Assembly (NCBI GenBank): GCA_003820375.1
Contig: RPQH01000049.1
Location: forward strand, 1-32,850
Origin: Ignavibacteriota bacterium
Lineage (GTDB): Bacteria; Bacteroidota; Ignavibacteria; Tepidaquicellales; OLB5
Length of the DNA: 32,850 nt
Direction: 5' to 3'
In this document: positions 15,029 to 24,452 of the stretch, piece after piece
How positions within the stretch are numbered: the first letter of the stretch is position 1
Layout: the number at the start of each line of letters is the position of its first letter
Position numbers and translations under genes: made by a program
Notes under the pieces: generated by a model
What the model was told of the DNA's origin: nothing
What the model saw: the letters and a program-made list of their open reading frames with translations, nothing else
The model's database searches: none

Positions 15029-17476
15029 CTACTCTTCAACTTCTTCTTCACCTACCACACTAGCTACTGCAGATATTGTATCACTGCTATCAAGACGTAT
15101 CAACCTTACGCCCTGTGTATTTCTGCCCATAACCCTTAAATCACTTACATGCTGGCGAATCATTATTCCTTTATTGGTTATTATCATCAGGTCATCATTA
15201 TCCAGTACTTCACGGATAGATATCAATCTGCCGTTCTTATCGCTTGATTTCATCGTTATTACGCCCTTGCCGCCTCTTCTTGTCATACGGTAATCATTCA
15301 GCTCGCTGCGTTTTCCATAACCCTTATCTGTAACAACCAGTATGCTTGTCCCGCTTCTCTTAACAGCTACAAGCCCTATTACATAATCACTCTTGCCTAA
15401 CTTTATTGCTTTAACTCCTGCTGCTGATCTTCCCATAGACCTTACATCTTTCTCATTGAACCTGATAGCCATACCGTGATGTGTACCGATAAGTATTTCC
15501 TGTTTGCCATCTGTTATCTTAACATCAATTAATTTATCATCCTTCTTAAGATTAATCGCTATGATGCCATTTTTTCTTGTATTCTCAAAATCCTGCAGGT
15601 TTGTTTTCTTCATAATACCAAGCTTAGTAACCATCATAACATACAGGTCTTCCTCAAAATCCTTTACATTAATAATTGCACTGACCTTTTCATCTTTGTT
15701 CTTTGCAATATAGTTCGATATTGCATAACCTTTTGCAGTTCTGCTTGCTTCCTGTATTTCATGTACTTTCAGCAAATAACATTTTCCCGCATCTGAAAAG
15801 AACATAATATTATGGTGAGTTGAGGCAACGAACATATGCTCTATAAAGTCGTCTTCCCTTGTAGTTGCACCAATAATACCCCTTCCGCCGCGTGACTGCC
15901 TCCTGTAACCGCTTACAGGTGTACGCTTTATATAACCATTGTGGCTGATTGTTATTACTACATCTTCTTCTTTGATAAATTCTTTTATAAAGTCTTCATC
16001 TGACATTTTCTTTGGATTTACTACAATCTCTGTTCTTCTTTCATCACCAAAAATCTCTTTCACTTTCTTAAGCTCATCAATTAATATCTCTCTTCTTAAT
16101 GAATCACTTGAAAGTATTCTTTTCAATCTTTCAATAGTCTTGATAACTTCCCTGTATTCATCTTCAATTTTCTTTCTTTCAAGACCTGTTAATCTCTGCA
16201 GACGCATTTCAAGGATTGCCTTCGCCTGTATTTCGGAAAGCTTGAATCTCTTCATCAATTTTTCCTGGGCAGTAGGCACATCTTTTGACTTTTTTATAAG
16301 CTCAATAATCGCATCAATATTATCAAGAGCAATCATATAACCTTCTAAAATATGTGCTCTTTTTTCCGCTGCTTCAAGCTCGAACTTTGTTCTTCTGATA
16401 ATCACATTCAACCTGTGACTGACGAAGTAATTCATCATTTCATGAAGCTTCAGCACTTTTGGCACACCATCAACAAGTGAAAGCAGAATAATACCAAATG
16501 TAACCTGTAAATTTGTATGCTTGTACAGGTTGTTTAATATCACATTAGCTGCAGCACCGCGTTTAAGCTCAATAACTACTCTTAAACCATCTTTATCAGA
16601 CTCATCCCTGATATCGGATATGTCTTCAATTTTTTTATCTCTTACAAGGTCAGCAATAGTTTCAATCAAGCTTGCTTTATTAACCTGGTAAGGCAGTTCT
16701 GTGATGATAATGCTTTCCCTGTCAGCTTTGCCGATTTCAATATTTGCTTTAGCTCTGAGAATAATTTTTCCTCTGCCGGTTGTATAAGCATCTTTCACAC
16801 CTTCATAACCCCAGATAATTCCGCCTGTCGGGAAATCAGGTGCTTTGATATATTTCATTAACTTTACCGGCTCTATGCTTTTATCCTTGATAAGAGCTAC
16901 CATTCCGTCAATTACTTCAGTTAAGTTATGCGGGGGGATATTGGTTGCCATACCAACAGCAATGCCGCTTGAGCCGTTAACAAGAAGATTGGGAAATGAA
17001 CAAGGCAGCACCATTGGCTCTTTTAAAGTATCGTCAAAATTTGCCGTAAAATCTACAGTGTTTTTATCAAGGTCATTAAGTATTAGTTCGGAAATTCTTG
17101 CAAGCCTGATTTCAGTATACCTCATAGCAGCTGCCGAATCACCATCAACAGAACCGAAGTTACCCTGTCCGTCAACCAGCGGGTAACGCATGGAAAAATC
17201 CTGAGCTAGTCGCACAATTGTGTCGTAAACTGCTTTATCACCATGCGGGTGGTATTTACCAAGAACTTCACCAACAATCCTGGCAGATTTTTTATAAGGC
17301 CTGTTAGGCATATTCCCGAGTTCATTCATACCAAAAAGCACACGCCTGTGAACAGGCTTTAATCCGTCTCTCACATCAGGTAATGCACGTGCAACAATAA
17401 CACTCATTGAATAATCGAGATACGAAGACTGCATCTCTTCTTCAATATTTACCGGAATTATTTTTTCGTTAGCCAT
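15029..17476 (-). CDS. gyrA: DNA gyrase subunit A
   Basis: The protein has 815 residues, full length. With GyrB it introduces negative supercoils using ATP. The N-terminal breakage domain has the catalytic Tyr120 in [14 protein letters not shown]. The C-terminal wheel contains the GyrA box 'QSRGGRG' near residue 523, which separates it from ParC, and degenerate repeats, ending in an acidic tail (GEEEVEE). In the quinolone region [10 protein letters not shown], Lys81 occupies the position of E. coli Ser83, while Asp85 matches Asp87. It is transcribed away from tRNA-Ala, whose gene ends about 80 bp upstream. Downstream the NTase run begins. Confidence 0.97.
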   Translation of the reverse strand: MANEKIIPVNIEEEMQSSYLDYSMSVIVARALPDVRDGLKPVHRRVLFGMNELGNMPNRPYKKSARIVGEVLGKYHPHGDKAVYDTIVRLAQDFSMRYPLVDGQGNFGSVDGDSAAAMRYTEIRLARISELILNDLDKNTVDFTANFDDTLKEPMVLPCSFPNLLVNGSSGIAVGMATNIPPHNLTEVIDGMVALIKDKSIEPVKLMKYIKAPDFPTGGIIWGYEGVKDAYTTGRGKIILRAKANIEIGKADRESIIITELPYQVNKASLIETIADLVRDKKIEDISDIRDESDKDGLRVVIELKRGAAANVILNNLYKHTNLQVTFGIILLSLVDGVPKVLKLHEMMNYFVSHRLNVIIRRTKFELEAAEKRAHILEGYMIALDNIDAIIELIKKSKDVPTAQEKLMKRFKLSEIQAKAILEMRLQRLTGLERKKIEDEYREVIKTIERLKRILSSDSLRREILIDELKKVKEIFGDERRTEIVVNPKKMSDEDFIKEFIKEEDVVITISHNGYIKRTPVSGYRRQSRGGRGIIGATTREDDFIEHMFVASTHHNIMFFSDAGKCYLLKVHEIQEASRTAKGYAISNYIAKNKDEKVSAIINVKDFEEDLYVMMVTKLGIMKKTNLQDFENTRKNGIIAINLKKDDKLIDVKITDGKQEILIGTHHGMAIRFNEKDVRSMGRSAAGVKAIKLGKSDYVIGLVAVKRSGTSILVVTDKGYGKRSELNDYRMTRRGGKGVITMKSSDKNGRLISIREVLDNDDLMIITNKGIMIRQHVSDLRVMGRNTQGVRLIRLDSSDTISAVASVVGEEEVEE

Positions 17477-17556
17477 TAATACTTTTTATGAAATTAAATA
17501 TTATAAAAAACTTTTATTATATAAAAATAATATTAGTATAAACTGTCAAATAAAAG

Positions 17557-17629
17557 TGGACCCGACCGGAGTCGAACCGGCGACCTTTCGGTTGCGAACC
17601 GAATGCTCTTCCAACTGAGCTACGAGCCC
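17557..17629 (-). tRNA. tRNA-Ala (anticodon CGC)
   Basis: The 73-nt cloverleaf on the minus strand has acceptor GGGCTCG / CGGGTCC, D-stem GCTC / GAGC, anticodon stem TTCGG / CCGAA with loop TTCGCAA, and T-arm GCCGG-TTCGACT-CCGGT. The loop gives anticodon CGC, reading GCG. Pairing of position 3 (G) with position 70 (U) is the alanine identity element. The CCA end is not encoded. It stands alone upstream of gyrA. Confidence 0.93.
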
Positions 17630-17802
17630 GCTGACGACACAAATTTATAAAAACCCATGGGCAGCAGTTAAATCAAATACAAAAACTACCTGTAATTTTC
17701 GGTTATATCCGGCTTGAAAATATGAACTTTTGCCGGAGAGATTTTATGCACTGAATTTGCTATAAATCAGTAAAATTTAAAGAATTTACGCAAATTTTAG
17801 CT

Positions 17803-18522
17803 CTAATTCAATTCAATTATTAATTTATTTATTACCTGAAAAAGCTGTTCTGAAGCTTTGCTTGCGGTTTTTATTACATCTTCATGACTTGCAGGATTTA
17901 CCTGATTTTCCTTCAGGATGTTTGTTATTACAGACAATCCAAGAATCTTTATTTCATTTGAAAATCCTTCGATAACTTCAGGCACAGTTGACATTCCAAT
18001 TGCATCAATTCCCATTTTTTTCAACATTCTTATTTCTGCCTTTGTCTCAAAAGCGGGACCATGTGAAAATCCGTAAATTCCATCATGGAAAGCAATTTTC
18101 AAGGATTTACATGTATCTCTGAACAGTGACATAAATTCCTTGTTATATGGACAATACGAGGTTCTTTTATTTTTAAATTGCTGGTTTAAATTAATATGAG
18201 AATTAATTAACATAATATCGGCTTCATGAAAATGCGGATTCAATCCGCCCGCTGCGTTCGTAATTAACATATATTTAGCACCATATTCTTTAGCTTTTTT
18301 TATATTTTCTAATATTATCTCATTGCAAAATCCTTCATAAAAATGTGACCTGCCGCAAAAAAATAGCACCGTTTTGTGATTGACAACCCCGGAATATATG
18401 CGTTTATTATGAATACCTTCAGTTTTGGTATATAGAAGGGTTTTTTGAGGAATCAGTTCTACTATGACATCCAAACCGGAGCCCAATATGATAGCTAAAT
18501 TGCTGTTTTTGCTGATTGTCAT
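17803..18522 (-). CDS. purine nucleoside phosphorylase
   Basis: The 239-residue protein carries the trimeric PNP (PunA/MTAP) motifs: the phosphate-binding GSGL at residues 14-17, GRSHFYEG, 'MLITNAAGGLNP', GPAFETKAEIRMLKKMG and AIGMSTVPEVI. The enzyme splits purine nucleosides with phosphate into base and ribose-1-phosphate for salvage. Family members are usually about 270 residues; here the N-terminal helix before the glycine loop is missing, but the frame has no upstream ATG I can prefer. Some loop residues are relaxed (for example GPAFET for GPxYET). It is divergent from the TPR gene. Confidence 0.88.
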   Translation of the reverse strand: MTISKNSNLAIILGSGLDVIVELIPQKTLLYTKTEGIHNKRIYSGVVNHKTVLFFCGRSHFYEGFCNEIILENIKKAKEYGAKYMLITNAAGGLNPHFHEADIMLINSHINLNQQFKNKRTSYCPYNKEFMSLFRDTCKSLKIAFHDGIYGFSHGPAFETKAEIRMLKKMGIDAIGMSTVPEVIEGFSNEIKILGLSVITNILKENQVNPASHEDVIKTASKASEQLFQVINKLIIELN

Positions 18523-18709
18523 AGTTAATGAAAATACGGATTTTTTTAATCAATTTAAATTCATACTTAAAAATTACAGTATCTTTTGTTTTGAATATTT
18601 TATAAATTATTGAGAAAACTGGATGTGAAACAAATTTATATGATGCAGGGTTAATATATTTAGAGGAGACTGTAAAAATATGACAGGACTTTATAAGGAG
18701 TAAATAATT

Positions 18710-19195
18710 ATGATATCGGAACCCGGTTTATCGAAAGCGCAGGAATACCTGCAAAAAGCATTCAGACTGCAGATGGAAGGAAATCTGGAAGAAGCAGTAA
18801 AGAACTACAAACTTTCAATAGATTGCTTTCCAACAGCAGAAGCACATACTTATTTAGGCTGGACATACAGCTTTATGGGTCAGCTTGATGATGCTATTGA
18901 AGAATGCAAAAAAGCCATATATATTGATCCGGATTACGGAAATCCATATAATGATATCGGTTCATACCTGATTCAGCAGGGAAACTACGACGAAGCTGTA
19001 ATGTGGCTTGAATTAGCCCTTAAATCGAAAAGGTATGATGCACATCATTATGCTCATTTGAACCTTGGAAGAGTATTCGAACTGAAAGGTATGTGGTTTG
19101 AAGCTCTTGATGAATATAGAAAAGCTCTTGATATAGAGCCCAATTATGAAATTGCGAAAAAACTATATTATAGTTTACAGGGGAAGTTGAATTAA
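18710..19195 (+). CDS. TPR-repeat protein
   Basis: The 161-residue protein has about four tetratricopeptide repeats from residue 9 to 155, recognisable by 'GNLEEAVKNYKLSIDCFP', 'YLGWTYSFMGQLDDAIEECK', 'DIGSYLIQQGNYDEAVMWLE' and 'LGRVFELKGMWFEALDEYRK'. It has no signal peptide, so it is probably a cytoplasmic protein-protein adaptor. An AAGGAG lies nine bases before the ATG, one of the few strong ribosome binding sites in the window. It is followed 19 bp later by the M48 protease, so the two are probably co-transcribed. The partner is unknown. Confidence 0.88.
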   Translation: MISEPGLSKAQEYLQKAFRLQMEGNLEEAVKNYKLSIDCFPTAEAHTYLGWTYSFMGQLDDAIEECKKAIYIDPDYGNPYNDIGSYLIQQGNYDEAVMWLELALKSKRYDAHHYAHLNLGRVFELKGMWFEALDEYRKALDIEPNYEIAKKLYYSLQGKLN

Positions 19196-19214
19196 TTTTT
19201 TTACAGAAAATTTA

Positions 19215-20075
19215 ATGATTAAACAAATGGATAAGACTAAAAACATTCTGAGCCGCAGAAATTTATATCCTTTTTATTTATTTGCTGTTCTGTTGATTTC
19301 TGCTGCAATTTTTTATAGCTGTGAAGAATCAAATATTTTTTCGGATAAAGATGATGTTGAATTAGGTAAGGAAATTGACAAGGAGATAAAAGCAGACCCA
19401 AACTTCCCTATGCTTGTTGGACATGCTGATGTGAAAGATTACGTTTCCGGAATTGGAAGTTATATCCTTAACAATTCTCCAAGAATTACCAAGAAAAATA
19501 TTTATCCTTATAATTTCCAGGTGGTAAATGATACTATTGTTAATGCCTTCTGTACACCTGGAGGATTTGTATATGTTTACACAGGATTGATGAAATTTAT
19601 TGACAATGAAGCAACACTTGCAGGCGTTGTAGCTCATGAAATAGCACATGCCGAAAAGAGACATGTAACCCAGCGTATTACCGCAGCATATACTGTTAAT
19701 GCAGTACTGGGGCTTATACTGGGGGGAAATCCTTCAATGCTGTCACAGATAGCAGCAAATCTTTTCGTGGGGTTAGCTTTCCTGAAAAATTCAAGGGAAG
19801 ATGAATCTGAAGCTGATTATTATTCAATACAATATTTAAGAACAACAAAATATTATCCCGGTTCTATTACGTTTTTCTTTGATAAAATAAGAGAAGAACA
19901 AAAGAGAAAGGGAGAAACACCCGGTGGGCTGGACCGTCTGTTAGCAACGCACCCTCTGCCGCAAGACAGAATCACCGATGCTAATAACTGGCTGAAGGAA
20001 ATTTCGCCTAAGCCGGACCCGACTAAAGGGTTGTTTACTGATGAATACCAGCAAATGAAACAAAAGCTGCCCTAA
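19215..20075 (+). CDS. M48-family zinc metalloprotease, membrane-anchored or lipoprotein
   Basis: The protein has 286 residues. The N-terminal hydrophobic stretch (about 19-35) ends in AIFYSC, and Cys36 could be a lipobox cysteine, although FYSC is not a classic lipobox. The zinc site is VVAHEIAHAEKRH (His141, Glu142, His145), with a third ligand in 'SREDESEADYYSIQYL' and the family-end motif 'LLATHPLPQDRI'. This is the BepA/LoiP/YcaL-like periplasmic group that degrades or helps assemble outer-membrane proteins. It is the second gene of the TPR-M48-secreted protein operon. An alternative start is residue 5. Confidence 0.92.
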   Translation: MIKQMDKTKNILSRRNLYPFYLFAVLLISAAIFYSCEESNIFSDKDDVELGKEIDKEIKADPNFPMLVGHADVKDYVSGIGSYILNNSPRITKKNIYPYNFQVVNDTIVNAFCTPGGFVYVYTGLMKFIDNEATLAGVVAHEIAHAEKRHVTQRITAAYTVNAVLGLILGGNPSMLSQIAANLFVGLAFLKNSREDESEADYYSIQYLRTTKYYPGSITFFFDKIREEQKRKGETPGGLDRLLATHPLPQDRITDANNWLKEISPKPDPTKGLFTDEYQQMKQKLP

Positions 20076-20116
20076 TTAATTTATTACTATTTTCTAATTA
20101 AACTGTTCATACACAA

Positions 20117-20644
20117 TTGAGAGCACTTTTTATTTTATTATTATCACTGGCATTAAGCAATACATTTTTCTCGAAAGTATTGCTTGATGACAGGGAGATA
20201 AGGGATGAAGCATTTAAATTTGCTTTTTTTCTTCCTTCCGATTGGAGAAAAAATGACATTAAAACAAGCAAAGAGAATGTGTCAATTTCTTATTCTTTCA
20301 AAAAAGATACAACTTGCACCATAATGTTACTTGCATTCAGGATAGAAGCTGTAAAAAATATGGATGATTTTATTTATTACATGGAAAAAGATGTTTCGCT
20401 TAACATTCCGACACGTAGTGGTGATTATTCAGTAAAAGATTTTGGTACTTACGATATGAAATCAGCGATTTATAAAGATGCACAGTTCATTGAAAACATT
20501 TATTATTTCAGGACCAAGCTGGATAATGCCCCGTATAATTATGTTTATATGCTGAGATTTATTACTACAAATATATATATGAATCCTGATCTTGAATATC
20601 AAATAAAGAAAATCTCAGATTCATTTTTACCTACAGCGGAGTAA
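20117..20644 (+). CDS. secreted protein of unknown function
   Basis: The 175-residue protein starts at TTG; no in-frame ATG or GTG precedes it and a signal peptide begins at once (RALFILLLSLALSNTFFS). The mature part opens 'DEAFKFAFFLPSDWRKND' and alternates strands and helices, ending 'EYQIKKISDSFLPT'. The order 'F.LPSDW' followed by a terminal helix 'I..SF' resembles PsbP/DcrB-like periplasmic domains, but I am not sure. It is the third gene after the M48 protease. A nonamer array begins directly after its stop codon, followed by a strong terminator. Confidence 0.72.
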   Translation: MRALFILLLSLALSNTFFSKVLLDDREIRDEAFKFAFFLPSDWRKNDIKTSKENVSISYSFKKDTTCTIMLLAFRIEAVKNMDDFIYYMEKDVSLNIPTRSGDYSVKDFGTYDMKSAIYKDAQFIENIYYFRTKLDNAPYNYVYMLRFITTNIYMNPDLEYQIKKISDSFLPTAE

Positions 20645-20711
20645 GTTCAGAGAGTTCAGAGAGTTCAGAGAGTTCAGAGAGTTCAGAGAGTTCAGAGAGT
20701 TCAGAGAGTTC
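20645..20711. repeat. nonamer tandem array GTTCAGAGA
   Basis: Seven identical 9-bp units and a partial eighth start at the base after the stop codon. The unit is the reverse complement of the array at 5935-5988. Confidence 0.97.
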
Positions 20712-20714
20712 GTT

Positions 20715-20754
20715 AATAAAGAGAGTTTCAGTTGGAGCTGAAACTCTCTTTATT
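20715..20754. terminator. bidirectional intrinsic terminator
   Basis: A perfect 17-bp stem (20715-20731 with 20738-20754; core AAAGAGAGTTTCAG) on a 6-nt loop has an A/T flank on each side. It closes the TPR-M48 operon. Confidence 0.85.
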
Positions 20755-20764
20755 TATATACTGT

Positions 20765-20964
20765 CTGAATCACAGATTACACAGATTATACTGATTACAC
20801 AGATAAAGCATTAATCAACATTATATATGTCATAATCTGTTATAATTGTTATTTCACTGAAGGATTGACAAAGTTATATATCAGTGACATCAGTACAATC
20901 TGTGTAATCTGTGATTCAGACTATATCAGTGAAATCAATATAATCTGCATTATCTGTGATTCAG
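20765..20964. repeat. inverted repeat between convergent genes
   Basis: A 23-bp perfect pair starts CTGAATCACAGATTACACAG (20765-20787) and ends at 20897-20919. A third, diverged copy in the right-arm orientation is at 20941-20964. Short CACAGATTA-like units repeat within the left arm. It lies between the terminator and the MBL hydrolase. Confidence 0.85.
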
Positions 20965-20970
20965 ATATTT

Positions 20971-21609
20971 TTATTGTAAAAACGGATTATTCTTCTTCTC
21001 CTCTCCTATCGTTGTAGAATCGTAATGTCCCGGGTATAAGACATAATCATCTCCATAGCTGAATATTTTATTATTTATCGAATCAAGCAGAACATCCATA
21101 TCCCCTTCCCACAGGTCGGTTCTGCCTATAGATTCTTTGAACACATTGTCGCCAACAAAAATTATTTTTTCTTTTTCATCGACAAAGCACAATCCACCCG
21201 GCGAATGCCCCGGTGCATGTATAATTTTTAAGCTTGTACTACCAAAATCTATTGTATCACTTTCTTCAACAAATTTATCAGGTGCAGGCGGGTCAGGAAA
21301 TAACACACCGAACATTTGCCCCTGCTCCAGTGCATGTTCAATCAATGGAAGGTCATCCTTATGCATTAGTATTGGTGTGTTAAATGTTTCTTTTGCCCAG
21401 TGATTACCAAGTATGTGATCTATGTGCCCGTGTGTATTTAATATGTATTTTATTTTTATATTTTCTCCGGTTATGAAATTTGAAATTGTTTCTTTTTCGC
21501 TGTCTAAATATGCAGCCGGGTCAATTATTACTCCTTCCTTTGATTTCTCATCATAATAAATATAGCAGTTCATTTCAAAGGGATTAACAGGGATTGTTTC
21601 TACTTTCAT
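20971..21609 (-). CDS. MBL-fold hydrolase, glyoxalase II / YcbL-like
   Basis: The 212-residue protein carries the metallo-beta-lactamase motif 'LNTHGHIDHILGN' (His60, His62, Asp64, His65). It is followed by 'IIHAPGHSPGGLCF' (third His), 'IIFVGDNVFKESIGRTDL' (bridging Asp) and C-terminal 'LYPGHYDSTTIGEEKKNNPFL'. Members of this group hydrolyse glutathione- or bacillithiol-type thioesters or act as persulfide-related enzymes. The typical PGHGPxTTIGxEK reads PGHYDSTTIGEEK here, a small deviation. It is a single gene, convergent with the operon at 18710-20644. The substrate is unknown. Confidence 0.92.
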   Translation of the reverse strand: MKVETIPVNPFEMNCYIYYDEKSKEGVIIDPAAYLDSEKETISNFITGENIKIKYILNTHGHIDHILGNHWAKETFNTPILMHKDDLPLIEHALEQGQMFGVLFPDPPAPDKFVEESDTIDFGSTSLKIIHAPGHSPGGLCFVDEKEKIIFVGDNVFKESIGRTDLWEGDMDVLLDSINNKIFSYGDDYVLYPGHYDSTTIGEEKKNNPFLQ

Positions 21610-21916
21610 TTTATTCTTTATTTAACGATTTAATTTTATATAAATATATCTTATAGTACAATTAATAATTTATTATTATTCAAAACATGCCGGTCATTTC
21701 AATAGCAAGGGGTATGCAGTAAATTGCTATCTGTCACTCATTGTAAATCCTCCGGTCATCTTAAGCTAACGCTTGCGTCAGGTCAATTATTGTTAATGTT
21801 AGTTCTTTCTTTCTCTATTAAATTTATCAGTTAATCTAAGTTAATCCAAATCATCAAAGTAAGACCTGACACTGCCCCGTAAGTAAAGATTCAAACTAAC
21901 ACCTGACACTGTCCTT
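21610..21916. other. intergenic region with small inverted repeat
   Basis: GTCAGGTC (21777-21784) pairs with GACCTGAC (21863-21870) around 78 bp. ACCTGACACTG recurs at 21901-21911, and a related motif is at 650-668. CCGGTCAT occurs twice (21691 and 21752). No gene is visible. Confidence 0.5.
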
Positions 21917-22051
21917 AATCTGATGAATCTGATAAATCTGATGAATCTGATAAATCTGATAAATCTGATAAATCTGATAAATCTGACTAATCTGATAAAT
22001 CTGACTAATCTGATAAATCTGACTAATCTGACTAATCTGACTAATCTGATG
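21917..22051. repeat. nonamer tandem array AATCTGATA, 15 units
   Basis: Fifteen 9-bp units with variants at the last two or three bases (ATG, ATA, ACT) lie upstream of the smpB promoter. This is the one array that does not follow a stop codon. Confidence 0.95.
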
Positions 22052-22090
22052 AATTTGTTAAATCAATTCGCAATTCACAATTCGAAATCC

Positions 22091-22135
22091 GCAATCTAAA
22101 TAGATTGCATTTATAACTCGTTTTAAATATTTTTG
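22091..22135 (+). promoter_or_regulatory. smpB promoter with overlapping palindrome
   Basis: TTG (22105-22107), 20 bp, TATTTTTG (22128-22135) fits the Bacteroidota consensus. The palindrome GCAATCT-AAAT-AGATTGC (22091-22108) covers the TTG. The ATG is only 8 bp past the -7 element, which implies a leaderless or nearly leaderless message. Confidence 0.55.
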
Positions 22136-22143
22136 CTTTTCAA

Positions 22144-22632
22144 ATGAAAAAAAATGAATATGGCAATATAACCGAAAAAGAACGCAGGGAACGAGTCATC
22201 ACTCTCAACAAGAAGGCATTCCATGATTACGAGATTTCCAACAAATACGAAGCCGGTATAGTTCTTACAGGTACTGAGATAAAAACTCTCAGGCAGCAAA
22301 AGGGTTCTATACAGGAAGCTTACGCAAGAGTTAAAAAAGGTGAGGTCTGGCTTATTGGTTCTAATATCCCGGAATATAAATACGGTACTTTTTCTAACCA
22401 TGAACCTCTCAGAGATAGAAAACTGTTACTCCATAACAACGAAATTAAAAAAATAACAACCAAACTTCAAGATAAAGGTTTTACTTTAGTCCCTTTAAAG
22501 CTTTATTTTTCGGGTCCTTATGTAAAAATTGAGCTTGGTTTGGCAAGAGGAAAGCGGTCTTACGATAAACGCGAAGCAATTAAAAAAGAAGAAGTAAAAA
22601 GACAGTTAAAAAGAATTAAACACTCATTTTGA
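22144..22632 (+). CDS. smpB: SsrA-binding protein
   Basis: The protein has 162 residues, normal length. With tmRNA it rescues stalled ribosomes. Visible family features are 'NKKAFHDYEISNKYEAGIVL' with TGTEIKTLRQ, 'GSIQEAYARVKKGEVWLIG', 'RDRKLLLHNNEI', 'GFTLVPLKLYF' and the basic C-terminal tail 'LARGKRSYDKREAIKKEEV'. It starts at ATG 8 bp after a predicted -7 element, so the message may lack a leader. tyrS follows 8 bp after its stop codon. Confidence 0.96.
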   Translation: MKKNEYGNITEKERRERVITLNKKAFHDYEISNKYEAGIVLTGTEIKTLRQQKGSIQEAYARVKKGEVWLIGSNIPEYKYGTFSNHEPLRDRKLLLHNNEIKKITTKLQDKGFTLVPLKLYFSGPYVKIELGLARGKRSYDKREAIKKEEVKRQLKRIKHSF

Positions 22633-22640
22633 GATTAACT

Positions 22641-23855
22641 ATGTTTCCGGAAGTTAAAGAACAATTAGATGTAATACGAAGGAATGTTGTGGAAATCATT
22701 CCCGAGGAAGATTTAGAAAAGAAATTAATTAAATCTTATAAAGAAAATAAACCCTTAAAAGTAAAGCTTGGTTGCGACCCGTCACGTCCTGATTTGCATA
22801 TCGGTCATTCAATTGTGCTGCAAAAACTGAGGGATTTCCAGGACCTTGGACATAAGATTGTGCTTATTGTTGGTGATTTCACCGGAATGATTGGTGACCC
22901 ATCGGGAAGAAGCAAGACCCGGCCTGCACTCACTCTTGAAGAGACACGAATAAACGGAAAAACATATTTTGACCAGGCAAGCAGAATTCTGCTTGATGAA
23001 AATCTTGAAATAAGATATAATTCCGAGTGGCTCGATAAAATGAGCTTCAGTGATGTTATAAAGCTTTCAAGTCATTACACTGTTGCACGTATACTGGAAC
23101 GCGACGATTTTGCCAACAGGTTCTCCAAAGGAGAGCCAATCAGCATGCATGAGCTTCTTTATCCATTATCACAGGCATATGATTCGGTTGCAGTAAAAAG
23201 TGATGTTGAAATCGGCGGAACAGACCAGAAATTTAACCTGCTTGTTGGAAGAGATATTCAGCAGGCATATGGGCAGGAACCACAGGTTGTAATTACTAAT
23301 GTTCTTCTTGAAGGAACCGATGGAACAGAAAAGATGAGTAAATCGTTGAATAATGCAATAAGCTTTACCGACACCCCTAAAGACATCTTTGGTAAGACGA
23401 TGTCAATTCCCGATATTCTTATTTACAAATATTTCAAGTATGCAACAGATGTAAGCAGTGAAGAATTAAACCTCATAAAAAACGAGCTTGAAGATAAGAA
23501 TACAAATCCAAGAAATTTAAAAGTGCGTTTAGGATATGAACTTGTCAAAAAATATTATGATGAAGAAAAAGCACGCGGAGCGCAAAATGAATTTGAACAA
23601 ATATTTGTAAAAAAAGAGATTCCCGACGACATTCCCGAATATTTGCTTCAGGAAAATGAGATAAAGCTTGCAAATCTGATGAAAGAAGCACATGTATCGG
23701 GTTCGACTTCGGAAGCAATACGATTAATTAAACAAGGTGCAGTATCAATAAACGGAAATAAAATATCAGATATAGATTATATAATCAGAAAACAAGATGA
23801 TTTGATTATTAAAGCGGGAAAGCGGAATTTTTTAAAAGTAAAAGTAAAAAAATAA
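22641..23855 (+). CDS. tyrS: tyrosyl-tRNA synthetase
   Basis: The protein has 404 residues from ATG 22641; the TTG at 22629 lies inside smpB and adds only four residues. A class I fold is shown by 'DPSRPDLHIGHSIVLQKLR' (HIGH motif) and 'GTEKMSKSLNNAISF' (KMSKS loop). The C-terminal S4 RNA-binding domain starts near 'SEAIRLIKQGAVSINGNKIS'. It charges tRNA-Tyr in the cytoplasm. The sequence type with GCDPSRPDLHIGHS is the TyrZ-like bacterial branch. It sits in a plausible operon smpB-tyrS-pdaD-thiamine pyrophosphokinase. Confidence 0.96.
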   Translation: MFPEVKEQLDVIRRNVVEIIPEEDLEKKLIKSYKENKPLKVKLGCDPSRPDLHIGHSIVLQKLRDFQDLGHKIVLIVGDFTGMIGDPSGRSKTRPALTLEETRINGKTYFDQASRILLDENLEIRYNSEWLDKMSFSDVIKLSSHYTVARILERDDFANRFSKGEPISMHELLYPLSQAYDSVAVKSDVEIGGTDQKFNLLVGRDIQQAYGQEPQVVITNVLLEGTDGTEKMSKSLNNAISFTDTPKDIFGKTMSIPDILIYKYFKYATDVSSEELNLIKNELEDKNTNPRNLKVRLGYELVKKYYDEEKARGAQNEFEQIFVKKEIPDDIPEYLLQENEIKLANLMKEAHVSGSTSEAIRLIKQGAVSINGNKISDIDYIIRKQDDLIIKAGKRNFLKVKVKK

Positions 23856-23897
23856 TTAACAATTAAGTTCAACTTATAAAACCGGAGACTATAAAAA

Positions 23898-24416
23898 TTG
23901 TTCAAAGCAACAAAAATATTTTTCACTAAAGGCGTTGGAAAACATAAAGACTACCTGCAGTCATTTGAGCTGGCACTCAGAATGGCAGGAATAGAAAAAT
24001 GTAATCTGGTTTCGGTATCGAGTATATTCCCTGCGGGATGCAAGAGAATATCAAAAGAAGAAGGTGTAAAATGCCTTGAGCCCGGAATGATAACATTTTG
24101 CGTTATGGCAAGGAATTCAACTAATGAGCCAAATCGGCTGATTGCCACTTCAATTGGAGTTGCATTGCCGAAAGACGGAAATCAGTATGGTTATATTTCG
24201 GAACATCACCCTTTTGGAGAAAATGAAAAGATAGCAGGCGATTACGCAGAAGATATTGCCGCGCAAATGCTTGCTACAACTCTGGGTGTTGAATTTGACC
24301 CTGAAACAGCGTGGGATGAACGTGAACAGCTTTATAAAGCAAGCGGTCAGATATACAAAACATTTAATGTAACTCAATCTGCTAAGGTGATAAAGCAGGT
24401 CTCTGGACAACTGTAA
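23898..24416 (+). CDS. pdaD: pyruvoyl-dependent arginine decarboxylase
   Basis: The protein has 172 residues. The self-cleavage site lies in '[14 protein letters not shown]' at Ser41-Ser42: cleavage makes the pyruvoyl group on the second serine. '[21 protein letters not shown]', '[20 protein letters not shown]' and '[14 protein letters not shown]' are family features. It converts arginine to agmatine as the first step to putrescine and other polyamines. The start is TTG 23898, 9-10 bp after a GGAG; there is no ATG alternative that keeps the N-terminal strand. It lies 42 bp after tyrS. The family is common in Archaea, Chlorobi and some Bacteroidota relatives. Confidence 0.93.
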   Translation: MFKATKIFFTKGVGKHKDYLQSFELALRMAGIEKCNLVSVSSIFPAGCKRISKEEGVKCLEPGMITFCVMARNSTNEPNRLIATSIGVALPKDGNQYGYISEHHPFGENEKIAGDYAEDIAAQMLATTLGVEFDPETAWDEREQLYKASGQIYKTFNVTQSAKVIKQVSGQL

Positions 24417-24452
24417 TATCTGCAGCAGTTATGCTGCCTTAAGGTTAAAAAA

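Noticed and set aside
17557..17629. tRNA-Arg reading of the tRNA
   Set aside because: The 7-nt loop is TTCGCAA, so bases 34-36 are CGC, and the G3-U70 pair marks alanine.
18710..20075. Split BepA: TPR gene plus M48 protease acting as one unit
   Set aside because: The gene order fits, but the TPR protein has no signal peptide and would stay in the cytoplasm while the protease is exported.
22629..22640. TTG start of tyrS overlapping smpB
   Set aside because: It adds only four residues; ATG 22641 gives the normal N-terminus.
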